In this document: piece by piece, positions 50,640 through 58,709 of the stretch | Position numbering within the stretch: position 1 is the stretch's first letter | How the letters are laid out: each line of letters starts with the position of its first letter | Source of the DNA: JAZKFT01 sp963845495 | Lineage (GTDB): Bacteria; Bacteroidota; Bacteroidia; Chitinophagales; Chitinophagaceae | NCBI GenBank assembly: GCA_963845495.1 | Contig: CAWJTH010000224.1 | Location: forward strand, 1 to 64,000 | DNA: 64,000 nucleotides | Reading direction: 5' to 3' | Notes under the pieces: generated by a model | Told to the model about the DNA's origin: nothing | Databases searched by the model: none | The model's input: the letters and a program-made list of their open reading frames with translations, nothing else | Program-made: the position numbers and the translations under genes

Positions 50640-51184
50640 GCCAGGTGGTCAATAGGAAAAAGTACTAAAGCCCCCTTGCAGGGCCGCTTCGAAATCGGCC
50701 AAGGCCCCCCGTACCTTCCCCCTGAACTGTGCAAGTACCAGCCAGTGCAGATAGAACATTAGCAAAAGGGCCAGCAGCGTAATGGCCAGGATCCCCTTTA
50801 AAAAGGCCACGTCGGCTGCATAGGCCCCGGCAAGCAGCATCCATAGCGGTGGGAAAAGAACCAGAGCAGGTTGATGGCCGGTGCCGTGAAACGGAGGTGC
50901 AGTACACGTCCGCTGGAAGTATCTTCGATTCGCCCTTTGATCACCAGCCCCATGCCCTGGCTGCTGCCCCGGCCCGTTGCGTATACATACCTGCGCTTCA
51001 CCATGAACCCGTCTGTTCCTATGGTGCCCACATATAATTTATACCCGTCGTCGAACCGATGGTCAGGATTAAGGGTATCGATAAGGCCGTGCCGGTCACG
51101 GGCTATGGTCCTGATCCGTTCCATCGCCACTGCCGCAGGCAGCGTTGTCCCAATATCTGCGTGTTCTAAAAACCACCATTTCAT
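50640..51184 (-). pseudogene. Hypothetical membrane protein, one frameshift
   Basis: ATG 51184 begins a cytoplasmic-looking N-terminus (MKWWFLEHADIGTTLPAAVA; LYVGTIGTDGFMVKRRYVY). Near 50855 the frame changes; the other frame continues PLWMLLAGAYAADVAFLKGI with a second helix (AITLLALLLMFYLHWLVLA) and ends at TAG about 50650. One added T in the T4 run gives LLWFFFPPLWMLLAG. About 175 residues when joined, with one or two C-terminal membrane helices. Family not recognised. Confidence 0.6.
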
Positions 51185-51260
51185 ATTGCGATGATACGTA
51201 AGTTATGTCAAAAACAGGCCGCTCCGATTATGTAAGCAGCATGAGATAGATAGGGGCCCA

Positions 51261-51283
51261 GTACAATAAAACGACCGTTTTAT
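51261..51283. promoter_or_regulatory. Operator-like palindrome upstream of the serine hydrolase gene
   Basis: ATAAAACG-AC-CGTTTTAT is a perfect 8-bp dyad with a 2-base centre, preceded by GTACA, 80 bases before the likely ATG (51363). ACGACCGTTTTAT recurs exactly at 57087-57099. Confidence 0.4.
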
Positions 51284-51362
51284 GAGACTCCTACTTTATT
51301 TCACCTTTTCTTGTTGCTTTCAGGAAATGGCACATCGTTATCTTTATGGCCATAGACCGTTT

Positions 51363-53027
51363 ATGAAATATTGTTCGATCCTCCTCTTGCTCCTGGTGGA
51401 AACCTGCCCCTTACGGGCGCAGTCCCCAACGGGCAGTCTCGCCCGTTCCGTCGACAGCCTGTTTGCCGGATGGAACGGCAGCACCACACCGGGCTGTGCA
51501 GTCGGTATCGTGCAAAACGGTTCGCTGGTGTACCAAAGGGGGTACGGCATGGCAAACCTGGAATACGGCGTGCCCAACACGCCGCTCACCATTTTTGATG
51601 TCGGTTCCGTTTCCAAACAGTTCACCGCCTATTGCATAGTGTTGTTGGCGTTACAGCACAGGCTGGGCCTTGAAGATGACATACACAGGTATATCGGTTG
51701 GCTGGCGGTCGGGGAAAAGATAACCGTCCTGCAGCTCCTGAACCATACCAGCGGCATCAGGGACTATTTCCAGTTGCTGGCAATAGCGGGCAAAAATGCG
51801 GACGATGCCTTCACGCAACAGCAGGCCATACACATACTTTCCCGGCAACGGACGCTCAACAACAGGCCGGGGGAAAGATTCGTGTACTCGAACTCCAACT
51901 ATCTCCTGTTGGCGGAGATCATAAAAAAGGTAAGCGGCAGGACATTGCGGCAGTTTGCGGATTCGGCCATCTTCGGGCCGTTGAAGATGACCGGTTCATA
52001 TTTCAGCGACGACTATACGGAGATACAGAAGGGCAGGGCCTATTCCTACAACAAAAAAGACAGTGCGCATTTTGGGAAAGCATTCGCGACGGACTCCGAT
52101 ATAGGCCCGGGCAACCTTTTCTGCAACGTGGGGGACATGGCAAAATGGGTGGTCAATTTTTTCGACACCTCCAAAGGCAACAGGGCTGCCATCAAGCTGC
52201 TCACGCAAAAGGGGAAACTGGACGATGGTACCGGTATCTCATATGCGTCGGGCATCAACGTGGGCGACCACAGGGGCTGGGCGATGTACGAGCACGAGGG
52301 CGAATCGGCAGGGTTCAACAGCTGCGTAAGCATTTTCCCGGAGCTCGGTGCCGGTGTCATAGTGTTCGCCAATGTCGGCAGCGAAAGCGCCGTCGGCAAG
52401 AACCTTGCGGTAGCGGACCTGTTCCTGCAGGACAGGGAAGCACGTCCGGGTGCCGTTCCCGTCGACAGCAACGGGAGCGTCATAACAAACATGTTATCCA
52501 TGGAGAAACGGACCGGAAGATATACGGCAGATGATGGTGCGATGTTCGATCTTGTGCTTGGCAACAAAAGGTTGTTTGTCGTACGGAACAACGACTCTGG
52601 AATATTAGCAAAAGGAAGCGGGGACACGCTTGTCCAGGCGTCCCGGCCCGATAGAAAATTCGTGTTCCATACGACCCCTTCCGGCGCAAGGGTGGCAGAC
52701 GAATCTTGGCCGGGACGCTCACGGCGGTCATATCTATGGGACAGGGATACCCTGTTCCCAAACGAGAAATCAAGGGGGTATGCCGGCACTTATCTTTGTG
52801 CGGAACTGGGCTGTACCTATACGATCAGCATCCATGGCAACCAGCTGGTGCTAAACAGCAACCTATATGATGGGTCACCGATATGGTCCGACGGCAACGA
52901 TGACCTGTTCACCGGTTATGGTTGGATGTCCCACCTACAGATTACGCGTAACAGGAAACGCCAGGTAACAGGCTTCCGGGTAAACAGTGGCCGCGTGTTG
53001 CACCTGGTATTTACCAAGATAAGATAA
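51363..53027 (+). CDS. Class-C beta-lactamase-fold serine hydrolase (esterase/peptidase)
   Basis: ATG 51363 is chosen because it starts a signal peptide (MKYCSILLLLLVETCPLRAQ); a longer frame reaches back to 51282. The 554-residue product has the class-C motifs: Ser82-x-x-Lys85 (GSVSKQFTAY), Tyr175-Ser-Asn (YSNSNYLLLAE) and a distal HEGESAGFNS in place of KTG. After the catalytic domain (about residues 30-360) is a C-terminal lipocalin-like beta domain (GRYTADDGAMFDLVLGNKRL to the end). Such secreted proteins act on D-amino-acid peptides or esters; the substrate here is unknown. Codon use is GC-rich compared with the 31-47 kb PUL. Stands alone. Confidence 0.88.
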   Translation: MKYCSILLLLLVETCPLRAQSPTGSLARSVDSLFAGWNGSTTPGCAVGIVQNGSLVYQRGYGMANLEYGVPNTPLTIFDVGSVSKQFTAYCIVLLALQHRLGLEDDIHRYIGWLAVGEKITVLQLLNHTSGIRDYFQLLAIAGKNADDAFTQQQAIHILSRQRTLNNRPGERFVYSNSNYLLLAEIIKKVSGRTLRQFADSAIFGPLKMTGSYFSDDYTEIQKGRAYSYNKKDSAHFGKAFATDSDIGPGNLFCNVGDMAKWVVNFFDTSKGNRAAIKLLTQKGKLDDGTGISYASGINVGDHRGWAMYEHEGESAGFNSCVSIFPELGAGVIVFANVGSESAVGKNLAVADLFLQDREARPGAVPVDSNGSVITNMLSMEKRTGRYTADDGAMFDLVLGNKRLFVVRNNDSGILAKGSGDTLVQASRPDRKFVFHTTPSGARVADESWPGRSRRSYLWDRDTLFPNEKSRGYAGTYLCAELGCTYTISIHGNQLVLNSNLYDGSPIWSDGNDDLFTGYGWMSHLQITRNRKRQVTGFRVNSGRVLHLVFTKIR

Positions 53028-53116
53028 GCTGGCTTCTCCGGCCTGGAAGGTGGTCAGCAATGATCGGGAACATTTCCCTATTAAAATAATAATAGATTGA
53101 TCGGATTTGAGTTAGT

Positions 53117-53162
53117 TATCATAAAGGAAATTATAGACTGGTTGTAAATTATTGATTTCAAG
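53117..53162 (+). repeat. Dispersed ~45-nt repeat, copy E
   Basis: GTTATCATAAAGGAAATTAT then AGACTGGTTGTAAATTATTG. Lies between the serine hydrolase and AraC genes, which converge here. Confidence 0.5.
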
Positions 53163-53190
53163 TGATTAGTAATATGGTTACAATCTTAAT

Positions 53191-54129
53191 TTAACATAAA
53201 TTCGGCACGGCACATATGGACAAATCAACTGAAACTATTTCTAAAACCAGAAGGGGACAAATCTGTTTTTTGAACAGCCTGCTGAAAGACTGTGGGTACT
53301 CAAACCCCAGTTGGTAAGCTATTTCACTTGTGGATAATGTCGTAGTGCTTAACAGTTCTTTTGCTTCTTCGATCAAGAAGTTGTGGATATGCTGCTGGGC
53401 ATTCTGTCCCGTCAGTTCACGCAGCATATCGCTAAGATAACCTGGTGAAACATGTAATTGTTCCGATAAAAATTGTACGGTCGGTAAGCCCCTGTTCAAC
53501 CCTGTCCCACGAAAACAGCCCCTCAAAAGACTTTCCATCTGGGCCAACAGGTCATTGTTTGAGTTTTTGCGTGTGGTGAATTGACGGCCATAAAACCGGT
53601 TGGAATAGTTGAGCAGAACTTCAATGTGCGACACGATCACATCCTGGGTATATTTATCGATATTGGAACGGTACTCCTGCATTATGCTGTGCATCACGGA
53701 GGTTATAGTTCCTTCTTCTTTTTCCGATACAAACAAGGCCTCATTTACGGCGTAAGAAAAAAAACCAAAATCCTTGATTGCTCTCGCCAACGGATAACCT
53801 TTTATAAGATCGGGATGAAAAACCAGGCCATACCCGTTATTGGTCTGCTGGTGGCCATCGGCCGACAGAACCTGCCTGGGCGCAATAAAAATCATCTTGC
53901 CCTCATCAAAGTCAAGATAGCTTTGGCCATAACGTATTTTTCCCTTTACATCTTTTTCCAGCCAGATAGAATAAAAATTGAAGATGATACCGGTAACATT
54001 TTCATCCTTGTCCCTTCGCATATCTTTCAGGTCGATCACGCTTACCAACGGATGCTCGGGTGCAGGCAATGAAAACCTGCGGTGCAGTTCCGTGATGGAA
54101 TTGATGGTAAGGATGTTATTGTTTTTCAT
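53191..54129 (-). CDS. AraC family transcriptional regulator (C-terminus probably frame-altered)
   Basis: A 312-residue one-component regulator with an N-terminal cupin-like effector domain (YGQSYLDFDEGKMIFIAPRQ) and two C-terminal helix-turn-helix units (TVQFLSEQLHVSPGYLSDML; STSEIAYQLGFEYPQSFSRL). The expected ending after SRLFKK is absent: the frame runs into QICPLLVLEIVS. One extra A in the A6 run near 53264 would instead give LFKKTDLSPSGFRNSFS and TGA at 53225-53227, which is a normal AraC end. The DNA-binding helices are complete either way, so it may still work. It could control the SnoaL-like gene upstream on the same strand. Confidence 0.85.
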   Translation of the reverse strand: MKNNNILTINSITELHRRFSLPAPEHPLVSVIDLKDMRRDKDENVTGIIFNFYSIWLEKDVKGKIRYGQSYLDFDEGKMIFIAPRQVLSADGHQQTNNGYGLVFHPDLIKGYPLARAIKDFGFFSYAVNEALFVSEKEEGTITSVMHSIMQEYRSNIDKYTQDVIVSHIEVLLNYSNRFYGRQFTTRKNSNNDLLAQMESLLRGCFRGTGLNRGLPTVQFLSEQLHVSPGYLSDMLRELTGQNAQQHIHNFLIEEAKELLSTTTLSTSEIAYQLGFEYPQSFSRLFKKQICPLLVLEIVSVDLSICAVPNLC

Positions 54130-54177
54130 TTTAAAACTATGCCTTTATGGAAAAGCTACTTATGCAGATATTTATGG

Positions 54178-54555
54178 TCATCTGCCCAGATTAACGCTCT
54201 TCTCCTTGTTCAGGAACACAAACATCCTTATTATTTTATCATCTTTTAGCATAAAGAAATAATCAAGATAAAGCGGGTCAGGTGCTTTTGTTTTATCGTA
54301 GTCCCCATTTGTAAGTGCGGTAATCATATAACCACCATAATGTTCTATTACATCATCGGTCTCAAAAGTTACTTTATCTCCAATTATTTCTTTATCACCC
54401 CAGTTCTTTATCGATCCTTTGCCCCAAAAATTCCTTGCTACGTCATTTACAAGGGCATCATTCGCAAAAGCATTGATAAACGCTTCTCCATCGTGGGAAT
54501 TGACCGCGGAAATAAAATCTGTAATTACTTTCGGGACTTCAATTTTGTTCGTCAT
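54178..54555 (-). CDS. SnoaL-like / nuclear transport factor 2 fold protein
   Basis: A 125-residue cone-fold protein: ITDFISAVNSHDGEAFINAF, AFANDALVNDVARNFWGKGS, KEIIGDKVTFETDDVIEHYG, LYLDYFFMLKDDKIIRMFVF. The AVNSHD-EAF...F--DA-V-D pattern is typical of SnoaL-like proteins, which bind small hydrophobic ligands. Substrate unknown. It lies 49 bases upstream of the AraC gene on the same strand. Confidence 0.8.
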   Translation of the reverse strand: MTNKIEVPKVITDFISAVNSHDGEAFINAFANDALVNDVARNFWGKGSIKNWGDKEIIGDKVTFETDDVIEHYGGYMITALTNGDYDKTKAPDPLYLDYFFMLKDDKIIRMFVFLNKEKSVNLGR

Positions 54556-54807
54556 TGTTGTTTGTTTTTGTTCCGCACAAATATCAAAGCTGACATGCTA
54601 AAAAACTTAACCGGACCGGGGCAAGTTGTAACCAAAACGACAAGGCACATTGAATATAATCTATTTCAGGCGTCGGCCAGGACTGCACACAACATTGCAC
54701 CGGCAATGAAACGAACAAGCTTTTTTAAAGGAACTTTACACATAGTAAATTATTTAATATTAAATTATATTTTTTTTGTGGCATTATCTGGAAAAACCAC
54801 GAATTTC

Positions 54808-54897
54808 GGACCCACTTCGCCATTTTTTATTGACCCCTTTTATGGGTTGATAATCAATAAATAAAAGGGATCAAATTTATTTGGCGGAAGGGGGTCA
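54808..54897. repeat. 90-nt imperfect palindrome, possible mobile-element end
   Basis: Left arm: GGACCCACTTCGCCA near 54808 and TTGACCCCTTTTAT at 54830-54843. Right arm: ATAAAAGGGATCAA at 54861-54874 and TTGGCGGAAGGGGGTCA at 54881-54897. The arms pair along nearly their full length, with TTGATAATCAA at the centre, itself a palindrome. No coding sequence in it. It directly precedes the truncated AraC gene and the Tet(X)-like gene. Confidence 0.7.
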
Positions 54898-54907
54898 AAC
54901 CCTCTGC

Positions 54908-55212
54908 CTTTTCCAACCAACGGAGAGATAAGTGTAAAAGAACTTTCCAAAAAAGTGTTCTGGAGTTCACGGCAAATGAATCAATACTTCAATCAGCAAT
55001 TTGGACTTTCACTAAAGGCATATTGCAACATTATTCGTTTCCAAGCCTCGCTTTCACAAATCAAAGAAGGAGAACTCTTTCCACAACTCAACTTTTACGA
55101 CCAATCGCATTTCATAAAAGAAATAAAAAAACATTCAGGTGCTTCGCCCAAAGAACTTTATAGAAATCAAAACAGCCGATTTTTACAATTTTCGGTCATT
55201 GATACGAAATAA
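54908..55212 (+). pseudogene. AraC family regulator, 5'-truncated
   Basis: About 95 residues of an AraC DNA-binding domain: EISVKELSKKVFWSSRQMNQ, YFNQQFGLSLKAYCNIIRFQ, FYDQSHFIKEIKKHSGASPK, ending at TAA 55212. The effector domain and first part are missing; the frame begins right after the 90-nt palindrome at a TAA, so the cut is probably at the palindrome. The Tet(X)-like gene follows 29 bases later, suggesting that the lost regulator once controlled it. Confidence 0.8.
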
Positions 55213-55217
55213 TTTTG
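55210..55217 (+). promoter_or_regulatory. Possible -7 element for the Tet(X)-like gene
   Basis: TAATTTTG fits the Bacteroidota -7 consensus TAnnTTTG, 24 bases before the ATG. The upstream -33 box is poor, so this is tentative. Confidence 0.3.
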
Positions 55218-55241
55218 CAGCATAAATTGATATTCAAAATC

Positions 55242-56384
55242 ATGTTGCTACAAAATAAAAAAATAGCTATTATCGGTGCCGGTCCAGTTGGGCTTACAAT
55301 GGCACGGCTACTTCAACAAAAAGGAATAGATTTAACTGTTTATGAGAGAGATACAGACCCACTGGCAAGAATTTGGGGTGGTACACTTGATTTGCATAAA
55401 AGTTCGGGGCAAGAAGCAATGAAAAAAGCGGGTCTGTTGCAAACTTATTATGACCTGGCGTTGCCTATGGGAATAAATTTTGCTGATGAGAAAGGCAATA
55501 TTTTATCAACAAGAAACCCTACGCCCGAAAACCAGTTTGACAATCCCGAAATCAACAGGAACGCTTTACGAAAAATGTTGCTTGCCAGTTTAAAAAGCGA
55601 CACGGTTATTTGGGACAGAAAACTCACAGGCCTTGAAGAGCAAAACGGAAAATGGATCTTGGACTTTGAAAACGAACCAAGTGCGACCGCAGATTTTGTT
55701 ATCATAGCCAATGGAGGAATGTCCAAGGCAAGAAACTTTGTTTCGGACAGCGAAATAGAAGAAACAGGTACTTTTATTGTTCAAGGCGACATCCATCAAC
55801 CCGAAACAAACTGTCCCGAATTTTTTCGGTTGTGTAACGGCAATAGACTAATGACCGCATGTCAGGGAAATTTATTAGTTGCAAATCCATTCAACAATGG
55901 TGCGTTATCTTATGGCATTATTTTTAAAAAACCAGAAGAAAGGAACAACGAAAAAATATTAGACTTTCAAGATACCAACAGCGTAATTGGGTTCCTTTTG
56001 CACAGGTTTTCAAGTTGGGATGAAAAATACAAACAGTTGATTCGTTCAACAACATTTTTTGTTGGTCTGCCAATAAGAAAATTTCCATTAGGCAAACCTT
56101 GGAAAAGCAACCGTCCATTACCAATAACACTAATTGGCGACACGGCCCATCTGATGCCACCTTTTGCCGGACAAGGCGTAAACATTGGGCTAATGGACAC
56201 TTTGATCTTGTCCGATAATCTCACAAACGGGAAATTTGAAACGATACAAAGTGCTATTGACGACTATGAACAAAAAATGTTTGTTTATGCAAACGAAGCC
56301 CAAGAAGATTCAAGCAATAACGAAATAAAAATGCGTGATCCAAACTTTTCGTTTCAACAACTTATGAATAAAACAGAACTCTAA
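55242..56384 (+). CDS. Tet(X)-like FAD-dependent monooxygenase
   Basis: A complete 380-residue flavoprotein, with ATG 55242 preferred over upstream TTG 55215. It follows Tet(X), the tetracycline-hydroxylating monooxygenase, throughout: FAD Rossmann motif IGAGPVGLTMARLLQQKGID (9-30), YERDTDP, WGGTLDLHKSSGQEAMKKAG, NPEINRN, ANGGMSK, and the second FAD motif LIGDTAHLMPPFAGQGVN with Asp300. By eye about two thirds of residues are identical. Of the Tet(X) substrate contacts, Gln192 (here 181) and Arg213 (here 202) are kept, but His234 is replaced by Ser223 in NNGALSYG. It may therefore act on tetracyclines less well, or on another phenolic compound. No conjugation or transposase gene is adjacent. 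Confidence 0.9.
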   Translation: MLLQNKKIAIIGAGPVGLTMARLLQQKGIDLTVYERDTDPLARIWGGTLDLHKSSGQEAMKKAGLLQTYYDLALPMGINFADEKGNILSTRNPTPENQFDNPEINRNALRKMLLASLKSDTVIWDRKLTGLEEQNGKWILDFENEPSATADFVIIANGGMSKARNFVSDSEIEETGTFIVQGDIHQPETNCPEFFRLCNGNRLMTACQGNLLVANPFNNGALSYGIIFKKPEERNNEKILDFQDTNSVIGFLLHRFSSWDEKYKQLIRSTTFFVGLPIRKFPLGKPWKSNRPLPITLIGDTAHLMPPFAGQGVNIGLMDTLILSDNLTNGKFETIQSAIDDYEQKMFVYANEAQEDSSNNEIKMRDPNFSFQQLMNKTEL

Positions 56385-56639
56385 CTTGACAAAAAAACGG
56401 CACACAACACGAACTGTGTAAAATGGGTGGCCGATTGTTGTAACATATACAAACTTCAACGTGTTCCCGATTGCAAAATGTTCATTTAACATCCCGTTAG
56501 GCCTACTTATCATAATCTTTATTATAGACCAGTTATAATTTACTTATTTTTAAACTTTAATATTATTTATTTAAAGTGTTACTTTAAATAAAATATCTTA
56601 AATGTCCGTTCCTAGGAAATTAAAATTTTGAATATTTAT
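56385..56639. repeat. Tet(X)-like gene 3' flank with repeat copy D
   Basis: CGGCACACAACACG at about 56399 and CCCGTTAGGC at about 56495 frame a non-coding stretch; similar paired motifs flank accessory genes in other Bacteroidota (recollection, uncertain). The dispersed repeat copy D follows at 56506-56556: TTATTATAGACCAGTTATAA then TTTACTTATTTTTA. Confidence 0.45.
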
Positions 56640-56869
56640 TGTGGACTATAGAATTGCAACAGGATTATTCCCAATCTTTACCCAGAACATCAAGTTGTCT
56701 TAAATTGGGGAACTACCGTGAAATAATCATTGTTAGGTTATTGCTGTCCGTCCTTTGCTGGGCGGCGGTATTGATAACGGCATTCTGCCTGTGCAGGCTT
56801 GCGATAACGTACACAAGACCATCACCAGTGCCCAACCATCCAAGGACCAAGGTCGTAGCGAAGCCTTGA
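56640..56869 (+). other. Doubtful small ORF with one membrane helix
   Basis: A GTG-started frame of about 76 residues contains one plausible helix (IIIVRLLLSVLCWAAVLITA) and a Pro-rich tail. No family or good ribosome site seen; may be chance. Confidence 0.25.
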
Positions 56870-56945
56870 TGCCCGTTCCATAAACTTTATTACCTTTATG
56901 GTGGATCAGCATAGTATTGGTACACTATCTGTAACACCAAGTAAA

Positions 56946-56980
56946 AAAACAAGCCACGTATAGTGGCTTGTTTGGTATTT
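56946..56980. terminator. Rho-independent terminator hairpin
   Basis: AAACAAGCCAC-GTATA-GTGGCTTGTTT is a perfect 11-bp stem with a 5-base loop, with A-rich sequence on one side and GGTATTTTT on the other, so it could serve either strand. Confidence 0.75.
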
Positions 56981-57086
56981 TTAAAATGCGTCACCACCGA
57001 AGTATCCTTTAAGCTGTTATGATAACTACCTTGCCCCACAAAATATGGCCAATCCATATCCTACCACTTAATGTGGTACAATTGAA

Positions 57087-57106
57087 CGACCGTTTTATTG
57101 TACAAT
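57087..57106. promoter_or_regulatory. Second copy of the ACGACCGTTTTAT motif
   Basis: Exact 13-base match to 51271-51283, followed by TGTACAA. Possible shared operator; function unknown. Confidence 0.3.
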
Positions 57107-57119
57107 ACCATTTATCCTA

Positions 57120-57165
57120 CTTAACATATGCCAAATTATAGGCAGGTTATAATAATTAAAATTCA
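57120..57165 (+). repeat. Dispersed ~45-nt repeat, copy C
   Basis: CTTAACATATGCCAAATTAT then AGGCAGGTTATAATAATTAA. Close to copies A and B. Confidence 0.6.
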
Positions 57166-57335
57166 ATTATTATGAATAAAATTTTACTTAACATAAATTG
57201 ATTGCTAACTTTTCAAATTGTGGTTTAAAATTATAAAATTGAATCTAAAAGTTGCGGCCTAACATAACCAAATTATATCAACAAAAGGTTGAGGTCTTGG
57301 TAACTACAGAATTCCTACAGATTTGATCTTTATTT

Positions 57336-57596
57336 TTGTCCGAACTATTTAAACCAAGTACAAATACGGTACCACTACTTTGTATCTTCCTGCTGTTGAC
57401 GGTATCGTTGTTCTTTTACAAGTACAGCCTTACCGCGATGACCAACAAGAAGCTTGGACAAAACCTTAGGCAAAGATGGATCTACCTGCATGGCAAAAAC
57501 GCCCTTGCCGGTGCACCCTATTCACCTTCCGTCTGGTACAGGCAATATCTCAAAAAATCAAACCGGATCTCGATCATTATGTGGGCATGCCTTTAA
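57336..57596 (+). repeat. Small membrane-protein-like ORF, left copy of an inverted pair
   Basis: The frame reads VPLLCIFLLLTVSLFFYKYS (one helix), then NKKLGQNLRQRWIYLHGKNA and YRQYLKKSNRISIIMWACL. Only a TTG start is available. The same sequence lies inverted at 63610-63865 with an in-frame stop. Whether it encodes a protein is doubtful; the repeat itself is clear. Confidence 0.5.
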
Positions 57597-58378
57597 AAAC
57601 TTTTGGATAGTTGTTATATATTGGTTTTTTATATAGAATATAACCACATGCAATCAACCGGGGAGGGGGATAAAAATATACAGGTAGCGTTTTGCCTCTT
57701 TATTAAAACCATAAAATTAGTAATTATGGTACCTAAATAAAAAATACTACAATGTGTAAGTCGGGGAATACCTTAGAATTATCCCGGGTTTATATTTTTT
57801 TGGTTTAATATTTGTGGTAGGTTTACCAGTTAAAGTTTATCGGTCAATAAATAAATTTAGATGATAGATTGCCCGTGCGGAACAGTAACATAACCAAAAA
57901 GTAATAGAAAAAGGGATATTTTTAAAAAAATATCCCTTATAATAATTTTACTATATTTGTTGTAACACCAAGTAACAGAACTTAAATTTATTTTGGGTAA
58001 CCGCATTGTCTACCCAGAGGTGGTCAGGGTAAATTTTTTATTTTCTGGGTCTATTATCCTATCCGTTTAACTTTTTTCTAATCCAGTAAAAACTTCAGTA
58101 CCAGTGAAGATAATAACCCTGCTTGAACGACATCGATCCCCGTAGCCGTTAAGCACTTGATCGTGAGATATTTTAGGGGAAATTACAGATACCCCGTCAG
58201 GCTTATAACCAAAAGTTAATTTGTGTTATAGTGTAGCCCTGTGCCCCCTATTTACATACCATAAGCAAAATTTTGGGTCCCTATCCAAGATCGGGGTACC
58301 CTGTGCCCAAAGCTTTCTTGCATTGATTTTGTAACCCCATGGTACCGATACATTAAAAATCATTGGATACCCGATATA
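57597..58378. other. Gene-poor AT-rich region with one hairpin
   Basis: No gene seen. A perfect stem at 57911-57938, AAGGGATATTTTT pairing with AAAAATATCCCTT, is terminator-like. The rest shows no recognisable structure. Confidence 0.5.
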
Positions 58379-58640
58379 ATGAAAGACAATTTTACCCGGA
58401 AACATATCTTGGTTTTGCTTTATCGGCAATTACCGGAAGCAACTTGTCCGCCGCCGTTTATTTTCTTATCCCCGGCGGCACAGGCGCCGGCACGGGATAG
58501 CCCGCTGTATCTGTCTTTAATATGGACTACCCGGCCGCCCACAATGACCAGCGGCGACGCAGCATATGTGAATGCGGGGATTATACCCCTGCCCCGGTGG
58601 CATTGCCCTTATCGGCAGGTAAAAAAAAATGTTTTAAAAA
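58379..58640 (+). pseudogene. Decayed N-terminus of a beta-helix protein (relative of 60593-62266)
   Basis: From ATG 58379 the DNA tracks the start of the T9SS protein gene. In one frame VYFLIPGGTGAGTG matches VYFVTPGGTGTGTG of the intact protein; in the next SGDAAYVNAGIIP matches NGDAAYLQAGNYTP. Stops and frame changes interrupt it, and homology fades near 58640. A LuxR-type regulator gene follows after 70 bases. Confidence 0.7.
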
Positions 58641-58709
58641 GCCTGTCCCTGTTTTATAACCCACCCAAACCTACCTTCCCGTAAGCTATTAAAATGTATC
58701 AAAAAAACC

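Noticed and set aside
51698..52534. 278-codon alternative frame in the serine hydrolase gene
   Set aside because: Gln/Gly/Arg-rich low-complexity translation overlapping the real gene in another frame.
54340..54864. 174-codon plus-strand frame
   Set aside because: Mostly antisense to the SnoaL-like gene and running into the palindrome; no domain.
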